Of a DNA stretch of 38,291 nucleotides, positions 34,300 to 38,291 are shown in pieces. Every line of letters begins with the position of its first letter. Position 1 is the stretch's first letter. The position numbers and the translations under genes are program-made. The stretch covers positions 1 to 38,291 of the forward strand of contig JALEQE010000170.1 of NCBI GenBank assembly GCA_022766825.1, read 5' to 3'. Under the pieces are notes generated by a model. That model did not search any database. It was given only the letters and a program-made list of their open reading frames with translations, and was not told where the DNA came from. Source of the DNA: Oscillospiraceae bacterium. Lineage in GTDB: Bacteria > Bacillota > Clostridia > Oscillospirales > Ruminococcaceae.

Positions 34300-35798
34300 T
34301 GTTTCTTTTTCTTCGAGAAAATCGGTTCGCCGCGTCTGCCTTTTGCCCGCCTTGCTTTTTCAAGCTCGGCTTTTTCTTCTTCCGCGCGGCGTTTTGCCGC
34401 CTCAATTTGTTCCAGTTTCGACTTGCTTTTCTCTGCTATGTCGATAAGCATAAGGCGGTTGTTAAAAGACGGCTTGTCAAGCACAATATCAAACAGAGCG
34501 TTCATCAGCTGTTCCGCCTCCTGCTCGTTTCTCGCAAGCCCACGTTCCAGCAGTTCGCGGCGGGAAACCGCAAGCTGACTTATGTCGTAACACTCGTTTG
34601 TGGTAATTATCTCGTTCAGGTCGGAAAGCGACTTACGCAGAGCAACGGTTTGCGGCGGTTCGCTGTCGGCTTTTCTCGCGCGGCTGTCTGCGATTTCGCA
34701 TTGCAAAAGGTCTTTCAGGTCCTGCGGTCCGAGTTCACGGATAAGCGCTTTCAGTTCCTTGCGCTCTTCGGGGATTTTCACATCGTGATGATAAACAAGC
34801 CAGCTTATTTCCTCGCTCAGGTTTTTCGGGAAATTCAGACGGCGCATTATACATTCGGCAAGCAGTCGGCTGCGCTCTCCGTGACCTTTGAAATGCCCTC
34901 TGCCGTTTTTGTCAAGCGACATACAGTCGGGCTTTCCCAGATCGTGGAACAGCATAGCAAAGCGGATTGACGGTTCGGGCAACGAAAATCCCACCGCTTT
35001 GCAGATGTGCGTCCACACGTCAAAATCGTGGTGCGGCGAGCATTGATTACAGCCAATACACGGTTCTATTTCGGGAATTATGTATTTCAATATATCGCCG
35101 TTCTGTTCCAAAGCGCGCGCGGCATATTTTCCCATTACAATACGCTGTAATTCCTCACGGAGAACATCCGCGTCGGCATAGTCAAAGCAAGCAACGTTCG
35201 CGCGCATACAGTTTTTGGTCTGCTCCTCAATCTCGTATTCGTCCTCCGAGCAATAGCGGATAGCCTCCAACAACCTTGACGGGCATATCGAAAAGCTTTT
35301 CGTCATATCATAAATTGTCTGAGCAACGGGCAGACCGCCCACTTTGACGTTCACTGTGACATTCTCGCCTATGGCTACGATTTTTTTCACCTCGTCGCCC
35401 AACAGAGCTCCTTTGCCGTCATATGGGTCGATAAGCCCCTCTTTCGTGGAATACGCCATCGCGTTCATAGTGAAGCCGCGCCGAGCCAGATCCGTTTCGA
35501 GGTCGGGAGCGTAAATGACGCGCGAACCCACAACCTCGCGGCGATACGGCGATACGGCGATAACCATTCCCAGTATCGTCACCATAATCTCGCCACGCGC
35601 CATTCCGTCATCGGAAATACGATAGTCGCGGAACGCGAAAAGAATATCGTTTATTCCTGCGTTTGTTACAATATCAAAATCCTGCGGCGAATTTCCCAAA
35701 ACCATTTCCCGTACACATTCCCCGACAACGTACGCGTCATAACCGGAATTTTCGAGAATATTTATGGCTTCGGTAACTTGCTGCGGCAAAATAATCAT
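34296..35798 (-). CDS. cca: CCA tRNA nucleotidyltransferase / HD-domain protein
   Basis: GYDAYVVGECVREMVLGNSPQDFDIVTNA; RRGFTMNAMAYS; HD motif RFAMLFHDLGKPDC. ATGA overlap with the histidine kinase gene. Confidence 0.9.
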   Translation of the reverse strand: MIILPQQVTEAINILENSGYDAYVVGECVREMVLGNSPQDFDIVTNAGINDILFAFRDYRISDDGMARGEIMVTILGMVIAVSPYRREVVGSRVIYAPDLETDLARRGFTMNAMAYSTKEGLIDPYDGKGALLGDEVKKIVAIGENVTVNVKVGGLPVAQTIYDMTKSFSICPSRLLEAIRYCSEDEYEIEEQTKNCMRANVACFDYADADVLREELQRIVMGKYAARALEQNGDILKYIIPEIEPCIGCNQCSPHHDFDVWTHICKAVGFSLPEPSIRFAMLFHDLGKPDCMSLDKNGRGHFKGHGERSRLLAECIMRRLNFPKNLSEEISWLVYHHDVKIPEERKELKALIRELGPQDLKDLLQCEIADSRARKADSEPPQTVALRKSLSDLNEIITTNECYDISQLAVSRRELLERGLARNEQEAEQLMNALFDIVLDKPSFNNRLMLIDIAEKSKSKLEQIEAAKRRAEEEKAELEKARRAKGRRGEPIFSKKKKQ

Positions 35799-35840
35799 AA
35801 TATCAGTCCTTTATATATATTAACATATTAACTCATTTTA

Positions 35841-35869
35841 ATTATACAACATTTTATGTATAAATTCAA
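35841..35869 (-). promoter_or_regulatory. SigA-type promoter for the cca operon
   Basis: Minus strand TTGAAT-N17-TATAAT. Confidence 0.65.
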
Positions 35870-35909
35870 CCCCTTCTTGAAATTTTAATGAAAAAATCAA
35901 CAAAAACTA

Positions 35910-35938
35910 TTGCATTTTGTGAGGATTTATTGTATAAT
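35910..35938 (+). promoter_or_regulatory. SigA-type promoter for the EF-G paralogue
   Basis: TTGCAT-N17-TATAAT. Confidence 0.7.
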
Positions 35939-35954
35939 AACTATAACGTATTGT

Positions 35955-35971
35955 GACTGTAAGTTACAGTC
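35955..35971. promoter_or_regulatory. Perfect 17-bp palindrome in the 5' leader of the EF-G paralogue
   Basis: GACTGTAA-G-TTACAGTC. Confidence 0.65.
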
Positions 35972-36004
35972 TATGTATAGATAGAAAAACGGGGGTATAT
36001 TTTT

Positions 36005-38023
36005 ATGAAAACATTCACGGCAGATAACATCAGAAACGTCGTTTTGACAGGTCACGGCGGAAGCGGAAAAACCGCGCTTGCCGAGGCTATGCTTTTTAAA
36101 TGCGGACTTACCGATCGTATGGGAAATACGGCAGACGGCAACACGGTCAGCGATTTCGACGCGGAGGAAATCAAACGTAAAATCTCAATCAATGCCTCTA
36201 TTGCCAATATGGTATGGAATGATACCAAAATCAACGTTATCGACGCGCCCGGTCAGTTTGACTTCGCGGGCGGTATGTATGAGGGTATGAGAGCCGCCGA
36301 AAGCGTAATCGTGACTGTAAACGGCAAGGACGGCGTTTGCCCCGGCACGATTAAAGCGTACAAACTCGCCGAAAAGAACAACAAGGCGCGTATGCTCGCC
36401 GTTACCTGTATGGAAGTTGAGAACAGCGACTTTTACCGTGTGTTCACGCAGATGAAAACGATATTCGGTCCGTCTGTTTGCCCGATTGTCGTACCGTATG
36501 ACAAGCACGGATATGTTGAGGCTTACATAAATCTGCTTACAATGAAAGCGTATAAATACGACACGAAAGGCGTTCCGACGGAAGTTGAAATGCCCGCGTC
36601 CGAAAACCGTATTGCGGGACTTCGCGCGGCGATGGCGGAGGCTGTCGCGGAAACAAATGAGGAATTTATGGATAAATTCTTCAACGAGGAGGAGTTCACG
36701 CAGGAAGAACTTGTCAAAGGTATTCACGACGGTATAGCGAGCGGTTCGATAACACCCGTTGTATGTTGCGCAAATGATACTTTGTCGGGCGTTGATATGC
36801 TGCTTGACGCGGTTACGAAAATGTTGCCGTCACCGAACGAGCGCAAACTCGAAAAAATCAACGGCGAGGCTGTCGCTTATGATGAAAACAAGCCGTTTAA
36901 GGGTGTTGTATTCAAGACGGTCGCTGACCCGTTTGTCGGCAAGGTAAGCTATATCAAGGTTGTTCAGGGCAAACTGACTGCGAAAAGCGTTCCCGTTTCC
37001 ACAAGCGGAGCGGAACTGCGTTTCGGTAAGCTTGTAACCGTAATCGGAAAGAAACAGGAGGATATCGCGGAAGTAGCGGCGGGCGATATCTGCGCCGTAA
37101 CAAAGTTGGACGCGAACACGGGTGACACGCTCTGCGACCCTGCGGACTTGTCGGCTCTCGAACCTATGGAATTTCCGAAAGCGAATTATTTCCGCGCCGT
37201 TAAACTTATGGGCGGCGGCGACGAGGGAAAACTCTCGGCGGCTATCAAGCGTTTATTGGAAGAGGACAAAACGCTTGATTATGTGCATAATCACGAAACG
37301 CACGAACGTATTCTCGGTGGTCTGGGCGAACAGCACCTTGACGTTACGGCGGTGAAACTCAAAGCGAAATTCGGACTTGACGTGGAGCTTACCGCGCCGA
37401 AAGTCGCGTATCGCGAGGCTATTAAGAAGAAAGTCACCATTGAAAGCAAATACAAGAAACAATCGGGCGGTCACGGACAGTACGGCCACGTTAAAATCGA
37501 GTTTGAGCCTTATGACGGCGAGGAATTGAAATTCGAGGAGAAGATTTTCGGCGGTTCCGTTCCTAAGAACTACTTCCCCGCGATTGAAAAGGGCCTGCAG
37601 GAATGTTGCGAAAAAGGTTCGCTGGGCGGTTTCCCCGTTGTACGTCTGAAAGCTACTTTACTTGACGGTAGTTATCACCCCGTTGACAGCTCCGAAATGG
37701 CGTTCAAAACTGCGGCGTCTATGGCGTTCAGGGATTGTATGAAGATTGCCGAGCCTTATCTTCTTGAACCGATACAAAGTTTCAGTATAATCGTTCCCGA
37801 TGACAAGCAGGGCGATGTTATGAGCGTTATTTCGAAAAAGCGCGGTTCCGTTCTCGGAATGAACAGTTTCGGTGATGGCACAACCGAGCTTATCGCCGAA
37901 GCCCCCGAGGCGGAAATGCAGGATTTTGCGCCCGTTCTCCGTCAGATTACGCAGGGTTTGGGCGAGTTCACGGCGCAGTTCGCGAGATATGAGGCTCTCC
38001 CCGCAGGTACGGAAATAAAGTAA
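36005..38023 (+). CDS. EF-G-like translational GTPase paralogue (EF-G2-type), with non-canonical G3/G4/G5 motifs
   Basis: GHGGSGKTALAEAMLF (G1), DAPGQFDF (G3), AVTCMEVENSDFYRV where NKMD is expected (G4); C-terminal EF-G domains IV/V present. Confidence 0.9.
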   Translation: MKTFTADNIRNVVLTGHGGSGKTALAEAMLFKCGLTDRMGNTADGNTVSDFDAEEIKRKISINASIANMVWNDTKINVIDAPGQFDFAGGMYEGMRAAESVIVTVNGKDGVCPGTIKAYKLAEKNNKARMLAVTCMEVENSDFYRVFTQMKTIFGPSVCPIVVPYDKHGYVEAYINLLTMKAYKYDTKGVPTEVEMPASENRIAGLRAAMAEAVAETNEEFMDKFFNEEEFTQEELVKGIHDGIASGSITPVVCCANDTLSGVDMLLDAVTKMLPSPNERKLEKINGEAVAYDENKPFKGVVFKTVADPFVGKVSYIKVVQGKLTAKSVPVSTSGAELRFGKLVTVIGKKQEDIAEVAAGDICAVTKLDANTGDTLCDPADLSALEPMEFPKANYFRAVKLMGGGDEGKLSAAIKRLLEEDKTLDYVHNHETHERILGGLGEQHLDVTAVKLKAKFGLDVELTAPKVAYREAIKKKVTIESKYKKQSGGHGQYGHVKIEFEPYDGEELKFEEKIFGGSVPKNYFPAIEKGLQECCEKGSLGGFPVVRLKATLLDGSYHPVDSSEMAFKTAASMAFRDCMKIAEPYLLEPIQSFSIIVPDDKQGDVMSVISKKRGSVLGMNSFGDGTTELIAEAPEAEMQDFAPVLRQITQGLGEFTAQFARYEALPAGTEIK

Positions 38024-38291
38024 AGGCAACACCGCACAATTAACGGCTTACGCCTTTGCCGCACGCTTGCTTGCATATTTTCCGTTATCTTGCCCAAATT
38101 TCGCTTGACCGCATTATCCGCCTTCGGCGGAAAACGCTGCGTCAGCCCGTCTGCGCTCAATTTGTACAATCTGCCGCCGACACGAAGTCGGAAGGCGTTC
38201 GCCCAAGCGGCACAGGACGTGCCGCACAAAAGGCGAACGCACTATAATTCTGACTGCGCAATCGCACGACAATAATTATGCGGTGTAGCCT
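38023..38291. repeat. Copy 2 of the ~265-bp dispersed element (inverted relative to copy 1; reaches window end)
   Basis: Starts AAGGCAACACCGCACAATTAACGGC; right part is reverse complement of the left part of copy 1; ends ...CAATAATTATGCGGTGTAGCCT. Confidence 0.85.

Overview
38.3-kb window of a low-to-mid GC Firmicutes/Clostridia-like chromosome (host inferred from gene content only). It is mostly dense metabolic and transport genes. From left to right: a partial GT8 glycosyltransferase; an ABC importer (SBP / ATPase / fused double-domain permease) led by a wHTH-nucleotidyltransferase fusion; an operon of PASTA pseudokinase-like protein, pheA, ispD and ispF; a zinc-ribbon protein; a TrpXYZ-like ABC importer; a polysaccharide deacetylase; a small two-gene zeta-kinase-like module; a HydABC [FeFe]-hydrogenase operon; a COG2509-like FAD protein with xpt and a BMP-family purine/nucleoside importer; a CheY plus MshEN/CheX-like pair; tRNA-Arg(ACG); a GT51 transglycosylase; a Bce-type ABC transporter with a histidine kinase but no adjacent response regulator; a CCA-adding enzyme; and an EF-G paralogue with altered G-motifs. 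The main unexplained signals are: (1) a ~265-bp dispersed inverted-repeat-bounded structured element (two copies plus an 18-nt end fragment), one copy lying inside an ABC operon; (2) duplicated 90-bp and ~55-bp intergenic repeats bracketing the zeta-kinase-like module; (3) degenerate catalytic motifs in the PASTA kinase-like protein and the EF-G paralogue; (4) hairpins after the SBP gene in all three SBP-dependent ABC operons; (5) interleaved inverted repeats upstream of the hydrogenase operon. No CRISPR array, rRNA, phage or transposase gene was seen. All family calls are by eye from motifs; no database search was run.
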